A stretch of DNA of 64,000 bases from Xenorhabdus poinarii G6 (GTDB taxonomy: Bacteria; Pseudomonadota; Gammaproteobacteria; Enterobacterales; Enterobacteriaceae): contig NZ_FO704551.1 of NCBI RefSeq assembly GCF_000968175.1, positions 1,426,001 to 1,490,000 on the forward strand, in the 5' to 3' direction. This document shows, in pieces, positions 10,191-20,729 of this stretch. Below the pieces are notes generated by a model that saw nothing but the letters and a program-made list of their open reading frames with translations, made no database searches and was not told where the DNA came from. A program made the position numbers and the translations under genes. Within the stretch, counting starts at the first letter, position 1; each line of letters opens with the position of its first letter.

Positions 10191-10329
10191 AATCCCGATG
10201 CGGAGGTAATTCTGGTTTATTATCCAGAAAACGTTTTTGATCAACGCGACTGAGTGTTTTTACCGCATTAACAATCATGCCGATGAGCACTAATAACACA
10301 ATCCACCAATAATCTATCAACCAATGCAT
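10135..10329 (-). CDS. ypfN: Small membrane protein YpfN (UPF0370)
   Basis: 64 aa. One N-terminal membrane segment ([16 protein letters not shown]) and an acidic tail ([13 protein letters not shown]), characteristic of the UPF0370 family. Function unknown. Its last 56 bp overlap the tmcA 3' end in antisense; in E. coli ypfN also lies between dapE and tmcA. Confidence 0.9.
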   Translation of the reverse strand: MHWLIDYWWIVLLVLIGMIVNAVKTLSRVDQKRFLDNKPELPPHRDFNDQWDDEDDWPQQNRKK

Positions 10330-10385
10330 GGTGTTTTCCTCAGTAGGCTTTTTCCTTAGCGTGATTTTTCCTCAGCTTAGCCTGT

Positions 10386-11051
10386 TCAGGCTAAGCTGAT
10401 GTATTTTTCAAAGAGATAGGTAAGGTTGGTTTTTAACCAATCTATACCCGCAATATCACGATCTGTCCAGGAATTCAGCAGGATTTTTTCGTTGAACATA
10501 TTTTCAGCTTCATGGGATAACGGCCAATAGCTGATATGCCACGGCTCGTAAGCGACACCGGCGTCATGACGTGTGAAAGGACGGTAGAAATCATAGTGAG
10601 ACATGTTTTCTGTCAACCAATGCGTTAATGGCTCAAAATACCCGCCGTTCTCATATTCCCACGGCTCTAACTGCAAGTTTTTCCCTTCTGGTAGCAGAAA
10701 AGGATCATAAATATCCAATTCAGTGCCCCAATGATGGCGGCTTGCTCCAGGCAGAGCTGACCAATGCAGAATCGCTTCACAAAGTTCACCTTCACACATT
10801 TTCGAGATATCAAGGGGTTGGCTATGATGATCTAACACCGGACGCTGACCCCGGAATTTCTCATTCCAGATAGTTTGCTGGCGTGTGAAATCACGGAATG
10901 AACTGGCCGGTTGTAGCTTAAAACCGGCGTTGGCCGCCGCTTTTTGCATGGCAAGAAACGCTTTGGTGGCATTGAACTGCAAACGGTGATTGCCATTCAG
11001 CGTGACTAAGTGATCAGTAGACAGGCCGGTTAAGGATTCAGGTGTTATCAT
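10386..11051 (-). CDS. M15-family D-alanyl-D-alanine carboxypeptidase-like protein
   Basis: 221 aa. VanY-like zinc peptidase: the [14 protein letters not shown] block carries the SxHHxGxxxD zinc motif, and EPWHISYW the second histidine. Such enzymes trim D-Ala from peptidoglycan stem peptides. No signal peptide is visible ([15 protein letters not shown]), so cytoplasmic action, for instance on precursors or recycled peptides, or an unusual export route must be considered. Its start overlaps dapE by 4 nt, so it is translationally coupled to diaminopimelate synthesis, which also serves the cell wall. Confidence 0.85.
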   Translation of the reverse strand: MITPESLTGLSTDHLVTLNGNHRLQFNATKAFLAMQKAAANAGFKLQPASSFRDFTRQQTIWNEKFRGQRPVLDHHSQPLDISKMCEGELCEAILHWSALPGASRHHWGTELDIYDPFLLPEGKNLQLEPWEYENGGYFEPLTHWLTENMSHYDFYRPFTRHDAGVAYEPWHISYWPLSHEAENMFNEKILLNSWTDRDIAGIDWLKTNLTYLFEKYISLA

Positions 11052-12175
11052 TTGATTAATTGCTCCATGATACGTTGGTAAATCAGGCTCAATTTTTGTA
11101 AGTCAGACGTTTTAACACATTCATCGATTTTATGGATTGTCGCATTACTTGGCCCTAATTCCACCACCTGAGTCCCCATTTTGGCAATAAAGCGTCCGTC
11201 TGATGTGCCGCCACTGGTGGATAACGCTGGCTGATAGCCACAATAGTGCCCAATGGATTCAACCACTGCATCAACCAGCGCGCCCTTATCGGTCAGGAAA
11301 GGTTGACCGGAGAGCCACCAGTCAAGCTCGTATTGCAGGTGATGTTTTTTCAACATCGCTTCAACCTGGCGGCGGATCTCAGTATCGGTCAGTTCGGTGC
11401 TGAAACGAAAATTAAATTGAACCCATAATTTCCCCGGAATAATGTTATTACTGCCGGTACCGGCCTGAATGTTGGCGATTTGCATGCTGGTGGCAGGGAA
11501 AAACGCATTACCATTGTCCCATTGAGTATTGACGAGCTCGTGCAGAAAAGACATGGCTCGATGGACCGGGTTATCTGCTAACTGTGGATAGGCAACATGC
11601 CCTTGGATACCCAAGATTGTCAGGTTAGCCGTCAGGGAACCCCGCCGCCCGTTTTTGATCATATCGCCAAGGCACTGCTGGCTGGACGGCTCGCCCACCA
11701 GACAATAATCCAAACGCTCATGGCGAGCCATTAATTCTTCAACGACTTTGACAGTGCCATTGGTCGCTTTGGCTTCCTCGTCGGAGGTGATCAGAAAAGC
11801 CAGACGGCCTTTATGTTCAGGATTTTCAGTGACAAAGCGCTCAGCCGCAACAACCATAGCAGCCAGAGCGCCTTTCATATCGGCGGCGCCACGACCATAC
11901 AACATGCCATCACGGACAGACGGCGCAAAAGGGGGCGTTTGCCATTGGGAGATATCGCCGGCAGGAACAACATCGGTATGCCCGGCAAACGCAAAAGTTA
12001 CGCCAGTACCGCGATAAGCCCAAAAATTTTGGGTATCGCCGAAAGGCATTCGCTCTATTGTAAAGCCAATATCTTGCAGACGCTGGATAAGAAGCGCCTG
12101 ACAACCCTGATCATCTGGGCTGACAGAAGGACGCTCGATTAACTGTTGGGCGAGGTCAATGACTGAACACGTCAT
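11048..12175 (-). CDS. dapE: Succinyl-diaminopimelate desuccinylase DapE
   Basis: 375 aa, E. coli length. Hydrolyses N-succinyl-LL-diaminopimelate in the lysine/diaminopimelate pathway. Di-zinc M20 peptidase fold: [23 protein letters not shown] and [11 protein letters not shown] carry metal ligands and the catalytic Glu; the dimerisation domain begins near [10 protein letters not shown]. It follows yffB and is coupled to the downstream M15 peptidase gene. Confidence 0.96.
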   Translation of the reverse strand: MTCSVIDLAQQLIERPSVSPDDQGCQALLIQRLQDIGFTIERMPFGDTQNFWAYRGTGVTFAFAGHTDVVPAGDISQWQTPPFAPSVRDGMLYGRGAADMKGALAAMVVAAERFVTENPEHKGRLAFLITSDEEAKATNGTVKVVEELMARHERLDYCLVGEPSSQQCLGDMIKNGRRGSLTANLTILGIQGHVAYPQLADNPVHRAMSFLHELVNTQWDNGNAFFPATSMQIANIQAGTGSNNIIPGKLWVQFNFRFSTELTDTEIRRQVEAMLKKHHLQYELDWWLSGQPFLTDKGALVDAVVESIGHYCGYQPALSTSGGTSDGRFIAKMGTQVVELGPSNATIHKIDECVKTSDLQKLSLIYQRIMEQLIK

Positions 12176-12195
12176 GAAAGTTTCCTTATCTAGAT

Positions 12196-12600
12196 CTAGT
12201 TATGCGAAAAAAATTGTTCATATTGTTCCGCCTTGAAACCGAGTAAATACGTTTCTGTTCCCTGGCTGTTTTCCCCTTCTGTACGCCAGACCAAGAGAGG
12301 GCGTTTGATGATGGTAGGTTGTGCCAGCATCAATGTCTTAGCGGTTTCTGCATTGTTAACGGCGGCTTTTTGCTCATCCGACAATTTGCGCCACGTTGTA
12401 CCACGGGTATTCAGGAGGGATTCCCAACCAACGTGCTCAATAAAGGATTGAAGTAACTCAGGAGATAAACCATCAACCCGATAATCATGGAATTGATAAG
12501 GTATAGCCTGATCGTCTAACCAGCGACGTGCTTTTTTTAGGGTATCGCAGTTTTTGATACCGTAGAGAGTGGAAACGTTGTGAAAGGTCGTCTCTGACAT
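12196..12600 (-). CDS. yffB: ArsC/Spx-family protein YffB
   Basis: 134 aa from the ATG at 12600 ([29 protein letters not shown]). ArsC-like fold with a single N-terminal cysteine (IKNCDT), unlike the CxxC of Spx. In E. coli it is a possible glutathione-dependent thiol reductase of unknown substrate. The longer start at 12636 adds 12 residues with no homolog-like sequence. It precedes dapE by 20 nt, the conserved pair. Confidence 0.88.
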   Translation of the reverse strand: MSETTFHNVSTLYGIKNCDTLKKARRWLDDQAIPYQFHDYRVDGLSPELLQSFIEHVGWESLLNTRGTTWRKLSDEQKAAVNNAETAKTLMLAQPTIIKRPLLVWRTEGENSQGTETYLLGFKAEQYEQFFSHN

Positions 12601-12710
12601 GATGAAAGCCTTGGTTTTGTCTTGTTTACATCCCAATATAATGCGGGAAATTGGCTATTTTATCCAGACAACACACGCTTGCGCAGACTTTCTTATTATT
12701 CTTGATAGCT

Positions 12711-12751
12711 CACAATTTCCCCACGGATGAAAACCAGGGAAATTGTGTTTT
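12711..12751. terminator. 11-bp inverted repeat between narP and yffB
   Basis: CACAATTTCCC / GGGAAATTGTG around a 15-nt loop. T-rich only on the plus side (TTTTATATT), so assignment as the narP terminator (minus strand) is uncertain. Confidence 0.4.
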
Positions 12752-12781
12752 ATATTAAGGTAATGACGAGAGAAGCTGATG

Positions 12782-13417
12782 TTAAAGAAAATCTGTTTTT
12801 CTCTGTTTCAGATAGATGATGGTTGCTTCAAGACGAGAGCGGGATTTAAGTTTTTTCAATAAGTTACGGGCATGAACTTTCACCGTTTCTTCTGAAATAA
12901 AAAGAAAGTCAGCAATTTCTTTATTTGTCATTCCTTCGGCAATTTCTTTTAATACGTCTAATTCACGTTTGGTTAATTTTGATAACGGATCAATATAAAG
13001 ATGGCGGGTAGATAAATATTGATGGATTTTTTCACTGAACACGGCCTGACCCTCTATCGCTTTTTTTATGTTGTTCAATAGCGATGTGAGTTCGATATCT
13101 TTTAATAAATAACCATTTGCACCGGCATCAACTGCATCGTAAATATCACTTCTGTGATCGGAATCGGACAGAACCAGGATATAGGAATTCAACCCTTTTC
13201 GGCGGAGCGATTTAATCGTATCAATCCCGGAAAGACCATCGATTTTCAAATCCATCAAAATAATGTCGGGTTTTATTTGGCAGGCAATATTAATCGCATC
13301 TTCACCATTACCGGTTTCAGCAGTCACAATGAGTTCTCGTTCCAGTTCAATTAACCCTTTTAAGCCGTGGCGAATGATGGGGTGATCATCGACTATCATG
13401 ACTGAATGATTATGCAT
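12782..13417 (-). CDS. narP: NarP-type nitrate/nitrite response regulator
   Basis: 211 aa. Receiver domain with acidic pair Asp10-Asp11, phosphoacceptor Asp56 in ILMDLKIDGLSG and Lys in YLLKD, then a LuxR-type HTH (LTKRELDVLKEIAEGMTNKEIADF...TVKVHARNLLKKLKSRSR). The linker FSEKIHQYL and the C terminus match E. coli NarP better than NarL. NarP is phosphorylated by NarQ or NarX in response to nitrate and nitrite and controls anaerobic genes. No sensor kinase gene is adjacent, as in E. coli. Confidence 0.85.
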   Translation of the reverse strand: MHNHSVMIVDDHPIIRHGLKGLIELERELIVTAETGNGEDAINIACQIKPDIILMDLKIDGLSGIDTIKSLRRKGLNSYILVLSDSDHRSDIYDAVDAGANGYLLKDIELTSLLNNIKKAIEGQAVFSEKIHQYLSTRHLYIDPLSKLTKRELDVLKEIAEGMTNKEIADFLFISEETVKVHARNLLKKLKSRSRLEATIIYLKQRKTDFL

Positions 13418-14027
13418 ATTCTTTCTCCCATATCGAAATGCAGATTTTATGTTTGATAAAACATAAAAGACAGAATTCTGCTTTATGTTAAATTGCTGTG
13501 TGATTTTTATAGAGTATATTGAATCGTCGCTAAGGCGATTCTGAAAATATATCCTGATCTAAAAATAGAAATATCGCAAACAGGTTTAACCATTTGGGTG
13601 AAATAAATTCACTTTCATAAGAAGATGCGTTTCCTTAATGGCTTATAGTTTTCCAAATAAATTTGAGGGGATATTTTATAGATTAAGTTTTGTTTTTGTA
13701 AACTTATTTTAAATGTTAATTTTAAAATACATCTTTCATTAATCTATCAGGTTATTAATTGAAGATTAAATACCTCTATATAGGTATCGTTAAAAATAAT
13801 GATTAGACATAATAAACTTTGATTTGCTGTAGGCGAAGGAGAATAAATACCTCTTAAAATGCGATGGACAAGAGCCTATTGATTAACATCAGGTCATTAT
13901 TTGTCTGTTTTGTGAGCCGCAGTATGTCCGGTCACGCACAAAGTGTTGCTTATATCATGATTTAACCGTCCGTAACTATTATACTGGGCAGATTTTCACT
14001 AAGAGATGAAGTGTAAAGGATCAGACG
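13418..14027. promoter_or_regulatory. Long AT-rich narP/maeB intergenic region
   Basis: 610 bp between divergent narP and maeB with no supported ORF. TTGATTAACATCAG at 13879-13892 matches the FNR site TTGATNNNNATCAA in 9 of 10 positions, 136 bp before maeB. The rest is AT-rich and featureless to the eye. Confidence 0.5.
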
Positions 14028-16307
14028 ATGGACGAAAAATTAAAACAAAGTGCTCTTGATTTTCATGAATTTCCACAACCGGGGAAAATTACAGTAACAC
14101 CGACCAAGCCACTGACAACACAACGTGACTTGGCACTAGCATACTCACCGGGGGTTGCCGCGCCCTGCCTGGAAATCGCCGAAGATCCTTCGGCAGCCTA
14201 TAAATATACGGCACGAGGCAATCTTGTTGCGGTTATCTCCAATGGTAGTGCTGTCTTAGGACTGGGAAATATTGGGGCGTTAGCCGGTAAACCCGTGATG
14301 GAAGGTAAGGGCGTTTTATTCAAAAAATTCTCGGGCGTTGATGTTTTTGACATTGAAGTGGATGAATCCAACCCGGATAAATTGATTGATATTATCGCGG
14401 CACTGGAACCCACTTTCGGTGGCATCAACCTTGAAGATATCAAGGCGCCGGAATGTTTCTACATTGAGCAGAAACTCCGTGAACGCATGAAAATTCCTGT
14501 ATTCCACGATGATCAACATGGTACCGCCATTATCTGTACCGCCGCCGTGTTGAATGGATTGCGGATTGTTAACAAAGATATTAGTCAAGTCCGTATGGTG
14601 GTATCGGGCGCTGGAGCGGCGTCGATTGCCTGTATGAACCTGCTGGTTGCACTGGGGCTAAAACGTGAAAATATTGTCGTTTGTGACTCAAAAGGGGTGA
14701 TCTATCGCGGCCGCGAAGAGAATATGGAGAAAACCAAAGCGGATTATGCGATTGAAGATAATGGCAGCCGTACACTGACAGACGTGATCCCTGATGCGGA
14801 TATTTTCCTCGGTTGTTCCGGTCCGGGCGTTTTGACTCAAGACATGGTGAAAACCATGGCAAAAAGTCCGCTGATCATGGCATTGGCTAACCCTGAGCCG
14901 GAAATTTTACCGCCACTGGCAAAAGCCGTGCGCCCTGATGCCATTATTTGTACTGGCCGTTCTGATTTCCCTAATCAGGTGAATAATGTTCTCTGTTTCC
15001 CATTCATCTTCCGTGGTGCTTTGGATGTTGGGGCAACCACCATTAACGAAGAAATGAAACTGGCCTGTGTGCATGCCATTGCGGATCTTGCACTGGCAGA
15101 ACAAAGCCAGGAAGTGGCTTCTGCCTATGGTGATCAGGATCTGTTCTTTGGCCCTGATTACATCATTCCGAAACCCTTTGATCCCCGTTTGATTGTAAAA
15201 ATTGCCCCGGCTGTTGCCAAAGCGGCCATGGAATCCGGTGTGGCAACTCGGCCAATTGCCGATTTCGGGGTATATATTGAGAAGCTCAATGAGTTTGTCT
15301 ATAAAACCAACTTATTCATGAAACCGATCTTCTCTCAGGCGAAGAAAGAGAAGAAACGTATTGTCTTGGCAGAAGGGGAAGATATTCGTGTTCTGCATGC
15401 CACGCAAGAACTTGTCTCCCTCGGACTGGCATTTCCAATCCTGATTGGGCGTCCCAGTGTGATTGAAATGCGGATTAAAAAACAGGGTCTGCATATTGAA
15501 GCGGGTAAAGATTTCGAAGTCGTGAACAACGAAAATGACCCACGTTTTAAAGCGTACTGGCAAGAATATTATCAAATCATGAAGCGCCGTGGCGTTTCTC
15601 AGGAACAGGCTCGTCGCGCAGTGATTGGTGATCCAACCTTGATCGGGGCAATCATGGTACATCGTGGTGAAGCAGATGGTCTGATTTGTGGTACGGTGGG
15701 TGGCTACAACGAACATTATCAGGTTGTAAAAGATGTTTTTGGTTTCCGCCAGGGCGTACAGACCGCCGGTGCTATGAATGCCTTAATGTTGCCGACGGGA
15801 AATACGTTTATTGCCGATACTTATGTGAATGATGATCCAAGCCCGGAAGAGTTGGCCGAAATAACACTGATGGCGGCGGACACGGTACGCCGTTTCGGCA
15901 TTGAACCTAAGGTAGCCCTATTATCACGCTCAAGTTTTGGCTCTGCGGATTGTGAATCTGCGCGAAAAATGCGTAAGACGTTGGAATTAGTACAACAAAT
16001 GGCGCCATCACTCGAGATTGACGGTGAAATGCACGGTGATGCTGCTCTGATAGAAACCATTCGTCGTGACATTATGCCGGACAGTCCGCTGAAAGGTTCT
16101 GCCAATCTGTTAATTATGCCAAATATGGAAGCGGCGCGTATCAGCTATAACTTATTACGAGTGACCAGCTCTGATGGTGTCACCGTTGGGCCTGTTCTGA
16201 TGGGAGTCGCTAAGCCTGTCCATATTCTGACGCCAATTGCTTCTGTACGCCGTATTGTGAATATGGTGGCACTGGCGGCCGTTGAAGCGCAGACAACGCC
16301 GCTATAA
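14028..16307 (+). CDS. maeB: NADP-dependent malic enzyme MaeB
   Basis: 759 aa, the E. coli length. Oxidatively decarboxylates malate to pyruvate with NADP, supplying NADPH and acetyl units. The N-terminal malic-enzyme domain (about 1-430) has [10 protein letters not shown], the metal-binding FHDDQHGTA and the GAGAAS nucleotide loop. The C-terminal third resembles phosphotransacetylase (from about 440, [13 protein letters not shown]) and is regulatory rather than catalytic in the family. It stands alone with its own terminator. Confidence 0.96.
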   Translation: MDEKLKQSALDFHEFPQPGKITVTPTKPLTTQRDLALAYSPGVAAPCLEIAEDPSAAYKYTARGNLVAVISNGSAVLGLGNIGALAGKPVMEGKGVLFKKFSGVDVFDIEVDESNPDKLIDIIAALEPTFGGINLEDIKAPECFYIEQKLRERMKIPVFHDDQHGTAIICTAAVLNGLRIVNKDISQVRMVVSGAGAASIACMNLLVALGLKRENIVVCDSKGVIYRGREENMEKTKADYAIEDNGSRTLTDVIPDADIFLGCSGPGVLTQDMVKTMAKSPLIMALANPEPEILPPLAKAVRPDAIICTGRSDFPNQVNNVLCFPFIFRGALDVGATTINEEMKLACVHAIADLALAEQSQEVASAYGDQDLFFGPDYIIPKPFDPRLIVKIAPAVAKAAMESGVATRPIADFGVYIEKLNEFVYKTNLFMKPIFSQAKKEKKRIVLAEGEDIRVLHATQELVSLGLAFPILIGRPSVIEMRIKKQGLHIEAGKDFEVVNNENDPRFKAYWQEYYQIMKRRGVSQEQARRAVIGDPTLIGAIMVHRGEADGLICGTVGGYNEHYQVVKDVFGFRQGVQTAGAMNALMLPTGNTFIADTYVNDDPSPEELAEITLMAADTVRRFGIEPKVALLSRSSFGSADCESARKMRKTLELVQQMAPSLEIDGEMHGDAALIETIRRDIMPDSPLKGSANLLIMPNMEAARISYNLLRVTSSDGVTVGPVLMGVAKPVHILTPIASVRRIVNMVALAAVEAQTTPL

Positions 16308-16365
16308 ATAAGGCGGATGATAACGTGCCTGTTTCAAGAATGAATCAGGGATAAATGCGTGAATC

Positions 16366-16400
16366 ACCCTGTTAAGTCCAGACTTAGCAGGGTTTTTTAT
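16366..16400 (+). terminator. Intrinsic terminator after maeB
   Basis: Stem ACCCTGTTAAGTC / GACTTAGCAGGGT (one G-U pair), 2-nt spacer, then TTTTTTAT. Confidence 0.85.
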
Positions 16401-16403
16401 TTG

Positions 16404-16422
16404 TAAACGATTCTCATTATCT
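16404..16422. promoter_or_regulatory. Candidate Fur box upstream of the tonB-like gene
   Basis: GTAAACGATTCTCATTATC matches the 19-bp Fur consensus GATAATGATAATCATTATC at about 14 positions, with a perfect right half. A second, weaker Fur-like stretch (TTGATTATCATTC, about 16612-16630) lies nearer the gene. Together they suggest iron repression. Confidence 0.6.
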
Positions 16423-16663
16423 ATAGTATGCGGGCAATTTTTCTTTTGATCATGGACAGTCATGAAAACATCTACCTACCATCGCGCCAAATGAGAATAT
16501 GCTGATTTTGTCTGGTATACGCTGAAAGTGAGCGAAAATGTCACCCAATAATGGTAAGAATCATAGGGAAGTGGGTCATCAATAGATAAAAATAGTTTTC
16601 ATTTATATAATGAATTGATTATCATTCGTTGCTATTTATTATTGACATAATGCGCCATAAGCA

Positions 16664-17467
16664 ATGTTGACGGACATCACGTATAAAAATATTCACACTC
16701 ATCATGTGACAAAATCCTTTCTCGCTGCGATTACACTGCATGCCTTGTTCGTAGGATGGTTGGTCTACAAACCTCAGGATGTGGATATTGAGGAGTTTCT
16801 GCCTCCGCCCGCGGTGATGGTAGAACTGTCAACACAGACGGAAGCCATCCATCAAATTCAGAAGCAATCAATTGGTATTGAACAACAGCACTCTGTTGCC
16901 AGTAAGCAACAGGAAAGCAAAATTGACGAAGTTAACATGCCGAAATGGGATATCAATGAAAATGCCTTGCTTTTAGTGGATAAGCAGAAGAAAAAAAAGA
17001 AAGAGCAAGAGACACCGAAAAAAACGCCACCCGTTAAACGCGTGCAAGCAAAAAAGCTGGAAAGTGAAAAATCCCGCAGTAGTGAGGCACCAACGACCAG
17101 TAGTGCGATGGCGAATAACGTGACGGTCCGTACTGCTGCCTCCTATGAAAGTAGTTCTGATGCTATCGCAGATGCTAAAGCCGTCTGGCAGGCAGAAGTA
17201 ACCGGGCATTTGAATCGTTATAAAAAGTACCCGGCAGATGCGCAGAGAAGAAACCGAACAGGACGTCCGATCGTGAAATTTACCGTTAACGCATCGGGCA
17301 TGGTGCTTGAAAATGAGTTAATACGACATTCAGGGACCCAGTCACTCGACAGGGAAGCAAGGATGGTGCTGGAAAGGTCACAGCCATTACCGAAGCCTCC
17401 CGACGTTATTTTAACTCATGGCAAGATCACGGTTGAACTGCCGATAGACTTTTATCTATCTCAATAA
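16664..17467 (+). CDS. tonB: TonB-family energy transducer
   Basis: 267 aa. N-terminal membrane anchor (SFLAAITLHALFVGWLVY, about 19-36) keeps the functional His (His27), but the position four before it is Ala rather than the usual Ser of the SxxxH motif. A Lys/Pro-rich periplasmic spacer (KKKKKEQETPKKTPPVKR) and a C-terminal TonB fold (VTGHLNRYKKYPADAQRR...) follow. TonB links the ExbBD proton motor to outer-membrane siderophore and cobalamin receptors. exbB and exbD are not adjacent. It is not in the E. coli tonB context, so it could be the main TonB or a specialised paralog of HasB type. Candidate Fur boxes lie upstream. Confidence 0.75.
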   Translation: MLTDITYKNIHTHHVTKSFLAAITLHALFVGWLVYKPQDVDIEEFLPPPAVMVELSTQTEAIHQIQKQSIGIEQQHSVASKQQESKIDEVNMPKWDINENALLLVDKQKKKKKEQETPKKTPPVKRVQAKKLESEKSRSSEAPTTSSAMANNVTVRTAASYESSSDAIADAKAVWQAEVTGHLNRYKKYPADAQRRNRTGRPIVKFTVNASGMVLENELIRHSGTQSLDREARMVLERSQPLPKPPDVILTHGKITVELPIDFYLSQ

Positions 17468-17649
17468 AAATACCAGACTGATGGCATATCACAGAATAAA
17501 ACAGTATTTTCACCAGAGATGAAGGTGCCAAATAAAAAAGAGAGCGAGCGGCAAGGTTATACACGGTAAGAGAGTAATTTAAAGTCAATATGGCATTTAC
17601 TCATTTCATCATCATATAAAATGAGGGTTAGGGAAGAGACGTATCGCCT

Positions 17650-19011
17650 TTATTTTTTTCTCTGGCTGGTCTTTGTGATCTGCGTCACCTGACTCTCAAT
17701 CCAGCCATCTTGCAATCGTGTTTTTACGCTTTCGCCCGCTTTCACCTGTTTAACTTGCTTCAACAGCTTCCCATCGGATGTTTCGCTGATACTGTAACCG
17801 CGGCTCAATGTTGCCAGTGGACTAACGGCCTCCATTCGTGAGCAGGAAACGGCAAATTTTTCCCGATTATGGCTCAAGTGTCGCTCAATAGCCTGCTGTA
17901 AACGAAAATCAAATTGCTGGATAGCTTGGCGATAGTGCTGGATTTCCCGTCCTGGATGAGTTTGTAACAATCGCTGATTCAATTTCTCATATGAAATTAA
18001 ACTTTGTTTTAGACGACGTAACAAACGATCAACTAACTTTTGTCGTAACTCAGCCAAATGATGCTGCTGGCGCGCTAATCGTAAATCAGGACTCTGTTGT
18101 TGCAGCCGGTGGTGCAACACATTGGAGGCTCGTTGCTTTTGCGCAAAAAAATAATCCATTGCCATTTCAAGACGTTGTTGCAGAGATTGAATTTGCCGCA
18201 ATAATTCGATTTGATTGCGGCTAACTAACTCTGCTGCCGCAGAAGGTGTTGGTGCACGTAAGTCGGCAACAAAATCGGCAATGGTGACATCGGTTTCATG
18301 CCCGACAGCGCTGACGATAGGGATCTGGCTATGAAATATCGCTTGGGCAACGTGCTCATCGTTAAAACTCCATAGATCTTCCAGCGATCCTCCGCCACGG
18401 CCGACAATCAGGACATCACATTCTTGTCGCGCATTTGCCAATTCGATCGCCCGAATAATCTGTAATGGTGCTTCGTCTCCCTGAACCGCGCTAGGGTAAA
18501 TCACAATCGGCAAAGAAGGATCGCGGCGTTTTAAGATATTCAGAATATCGTGCAGTGCCGCACCGCTGACGGAAGTAATGATCCCCAGCCGTTTGGCAGG
18601 TGAAGGAAGGGGTTTTTTATGAATTTGTTCGAAAAAGCCTTTCGTCGCAAGTTTTTGTTTTAATAGTTCAAACTGCTGTTGCAGTAAACCCTCTCCGGCG
18701 GGTTGAATATGCTCTACTATCAGCTGATAGTCACCGCGAGGCTCGTATAATGTAATCTGTGCCCGAACCAATACTTGCTGACCATTTTGGGGACGAAATG
18801 TTGCCCTCAGATTGTGGTTTCGAAACATGGCCGCCCGAATTTGTGCTCGTTCATCTTTCAATGTGAAATACCAATGGCCTGATGATGGCTGAGAAAAATT
18901 GGACATTTCGGCGGATAGCCAAATTCTGCCCATTTCCAGCTCCAATAGCTGACGAACTGTCTGATTCAGACGGCTAACAGAAAAAATTGCGGTATTGGTT
19001 GGTATCGACAT
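17650..19011 (-). CDS. xseA: Exodeoxyribonuclease VII large subunit XseA
   Basis: 453 aa. Nuclease subunit of exonuclease VII, which degrades single-stranded DNA with XseB. The N-terminal OB fold has the [20 protein letters not shown] motif; the central nuclease domain shows [34 protein letters not shown] and the [29 protein letters not shown] region. The long coiled-coil from about 275 to 400 binds XseB. It diverges from guaB as in enterics; xseB is not in the window. Confidence 0.96.
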   Translation of the reverse strand: MSIPTNTAIFSVSRLNQTVRQLLELEMGRIWLSAEMSNFSQPSSGHWYFTLKDERAQIRAAMFRNHNLRATFRPQNGQQVLVRAQITLYEPRGDYQLIVEHIQPAGEGLLQQQFELLKQKLATKGFFEQIHKKPLPSPAKRLGIITSVSGAALHDILNILKRRDPSLPIVIYPSAVQGDEAPLQIIRAIELANARQECDVLIVGRGGGSLEDLWSFNDEHVAQAIFHSQIPIVSAVGHETDVTIADFVADLRAPTPSAAAELVSRNQIELLRQIQSLQQRLEMAMDYFFAQKQRASNVLHHRLQQQSPDLRLARQQHHLAELRQKLVDRLLRRLKQSLISYEKLNQRLLQTHPGREIQHYRQAIQQFDFRLQQAIERHLSHNREKFAVSCSRMEAVSPLATLSRGYSISETSDGKLLKQVKQVKAGESVKTRLQDGWIESQVTQITKTSQRKK

Positions 19012-19103
19012 GTGAGCTAGATCAAATTTTAAAACAAAGACTTAATTAATCGATATTAATCTCATTGCATGACTAATCAAGAATTTTTTTCAAAAAATGC
19101 TGG

Positions 19104-19129
19104 AGGCAACCGATTTCGGCCTGTATAAT
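19104..19129 (+). promoter_or_regulatory. guaBA promoter with PurR-like operator
   Basis: AGGCAACCGATTTCGG (19104-19119) matches about 12 of 16 positions of the PurR operator, and TATAAT at 19124-19129 is a perfect -10 box. In E. coli guaBA is repressed by PurR at a site overlapping the promoter, so the layout fits. Confidence 0.6.
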
Positions 19130-19183
19130 GCCGCGGCAATATTTTATCCCTCTTATTGCCCATAGCTTGGTGAGATATTGCTC

Positions 19184-20650
19184 ATGTTACGAATTAAAAA
19201 AGAAGCATTAACTTTTGATGATGTATTGTTAGTTCCCGCCCACTCAACTGTCTTACCTAACACCGCAGATCTGTCCACTCAATTAACTTCCACTATTCGC
19301 CTGAACGTACCTATGCTTTCCGCTGCTATGGATACGGTAACGGAATCTTCACTGGCAATCGCACTGGCACAGGAAGGGGGAATTGGTTTCATTCATAAAA
19401 ATATGTCAATCGAGCGTCAGGCTGAAGAAGTCAGCCGCGTGAAGAAACATGAAAGTGGTGTTGTGACTGATCCGGTGACTGTCACACCACAGACAACGTT
19501 ACGTGAAGTCCACGAACTGACGGAACGTAATGGGTTTGCCGGATACCCGGTAGTCACTGAAGATAACGAATTAGTGGGTATCATCACCGGGCGTGATGTG
19601 CGCTTTGTGACGGATCTGGATCAGCCAGTCACGGCGGTAATGACACCGAAAGAGCGTCTGGTGACAGTCAACGAAGGCGAAGCCCGCGAAGTGGTTTTAC
19701 AGAAAATGCACGAAAAACGTGTAGAGAAAGCCCTGGTTGTGGATGATAACTTCCATCTGCTTGGCATGATTACGGTGAAGGATTTCCAGAAAGCGGAACG
19801 TAAGCCGAACGCATGTAAAGATGAACAAGGCCGCCTGCGTGTTGGTGCTGCGGTTGGTGCGGGTATCGGCAACGAAGAGCGTGTTGATGCATTGGTGGCT
19901 GCGGGTGTTGATGTGCTGCTAATTGACTCTTCCCACGGTCATTCTGAAGGTGTTTTACAGCGTATTCGTGAAACCCGTGCTAAATACCCTAATCTGCAAA
20001 TCATCGGGGGGAATGTTGCGACGGGTGAGGGCGCGAAAGCGTTGGTCGACGCGGGAGTGAATGCGGTTAAAGTTGGTATCGGCCCCGGTTCTATTTGTAC
20101 AACCCGTATCGTGACGGGTGTCGGTGTTCCTCAAATCACGGCGATTGCGGACGCGGTTGAAGCGCTGGAAGGAACGGGGATTCCTGTTATTGCAGACGGT
20201 GGTATCCGTTTCTCTGGTGACATCGCCAAAGCGATTGCTGCGGGTGCCTCCTGTGTGATGGTCGGGTCCATGCTGGCAGGCACAGAAGAATCACCAGGGG
20301 AAATCGAACTTTATCAAGGCCGTTCATTCAAATCTTATCGTGGAATGGGTTCTTTGGGGGCAATGTCGAAAGGCTCTTCTGATCGTTACTTCCAGACGGA
20401 TAACGCCGCCGACAAACTGGTTCCTGAAGGCATCGAAGGCCGTGTGGCTTATAAAGGATTACTGAAAAGCATCGTCCACCAACAAATGGGTGGTTTGCGC
20501 TCTTGTATGGGGCTGATGGGGTGTGCAACCATCGATGAACTGAGAACAAAAGCAGAATTCGTTCGTATCAGTGGTGCAGGCATTCAAGAAAGTCACGTTC
20601 ATGACGTCACCATCACCAAAGAATCACCAAACTATCGTTTAGGTCTGTAA
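19184..20650 (+). CDS. guaB: Inosine-5'-monophosphate dehydrogenase GuaB
   Basis: 488 aa, E. coli length. Oxidises IMP to XMP with NAD, the first guanine-specific step. The TIM barrel carries the catalytic Cys in [15 protein letters not shown] and the flap motif after RGMGSLGAM; two CBS domains (about 95-205) are inserted, as usual. The ATG at 19184 ([16 protein letters not shown]) matches the family start; the TTG two codons upstream is ignored. It forms an operon with guaA 79 bp downstream. Confidence 0.97.
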   Translation: MLRIKKEALTFDDVLLVPAHSTVLPNTADLSTQLTSTIRLNVPMLSAAMDTVTESSLAIALAQEGGIGFIHKNMSIERQAEEVSRVKKHESGVVTDPVTVTPQTTLREVHELTERNGFAGYPVVTEDNELVGIITGRDVRFVTDLDQPVTAVMTPKERLVTVNEGEAREVVLQKMHEKRVEKALVVDDNFHLLGMITVKDFQKAERKPNACKDEQGRLRVGAAVGAGIGNEERVDALVAAGVDVLLIDSSHGHSEGVLQRIRETRAKYPNLQIIGGNVATGEGAKALVDAGVNAVKVGIGPGSICTTRIVTGVGVPQITAIADAVEALEGTGIPVIADGGIRFSGDIAKAIAAGASCVMVGSMLAGTEESPGEIELYQGRSFKSYRGMGSLGAMSKGSSDRYFQTDNAADKLVPEGIEGRVAYKGLLKSIVHQQMGGLRSCMGLMGCATIDELRTKAEFVRISGAGIQESHVHDVTITKESPNYRLGL

Positions 20651-20661
20651 TTTATTCAGCG

Positions 20662-20691
20662 TGGCCCATCACTGGGCCAGTGACTTTTTTA
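20662..20691 (+). terminator. Hairpin with T-run between guaB and guaA (possible attenuator)
   Basis: TGGCCCA / TGGGCCA with a TCAC loop, then GTGACTTTTTT. It lies inside the guaBA operon, so partial termination or an RNA processing/stability role is likely rather than full stop. Confidence 0.5.
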
Positions 20692-20729
20692 TTTTTTTTA
20701 TTGCCACTTGTTTTTGGAATTCATCTAAA

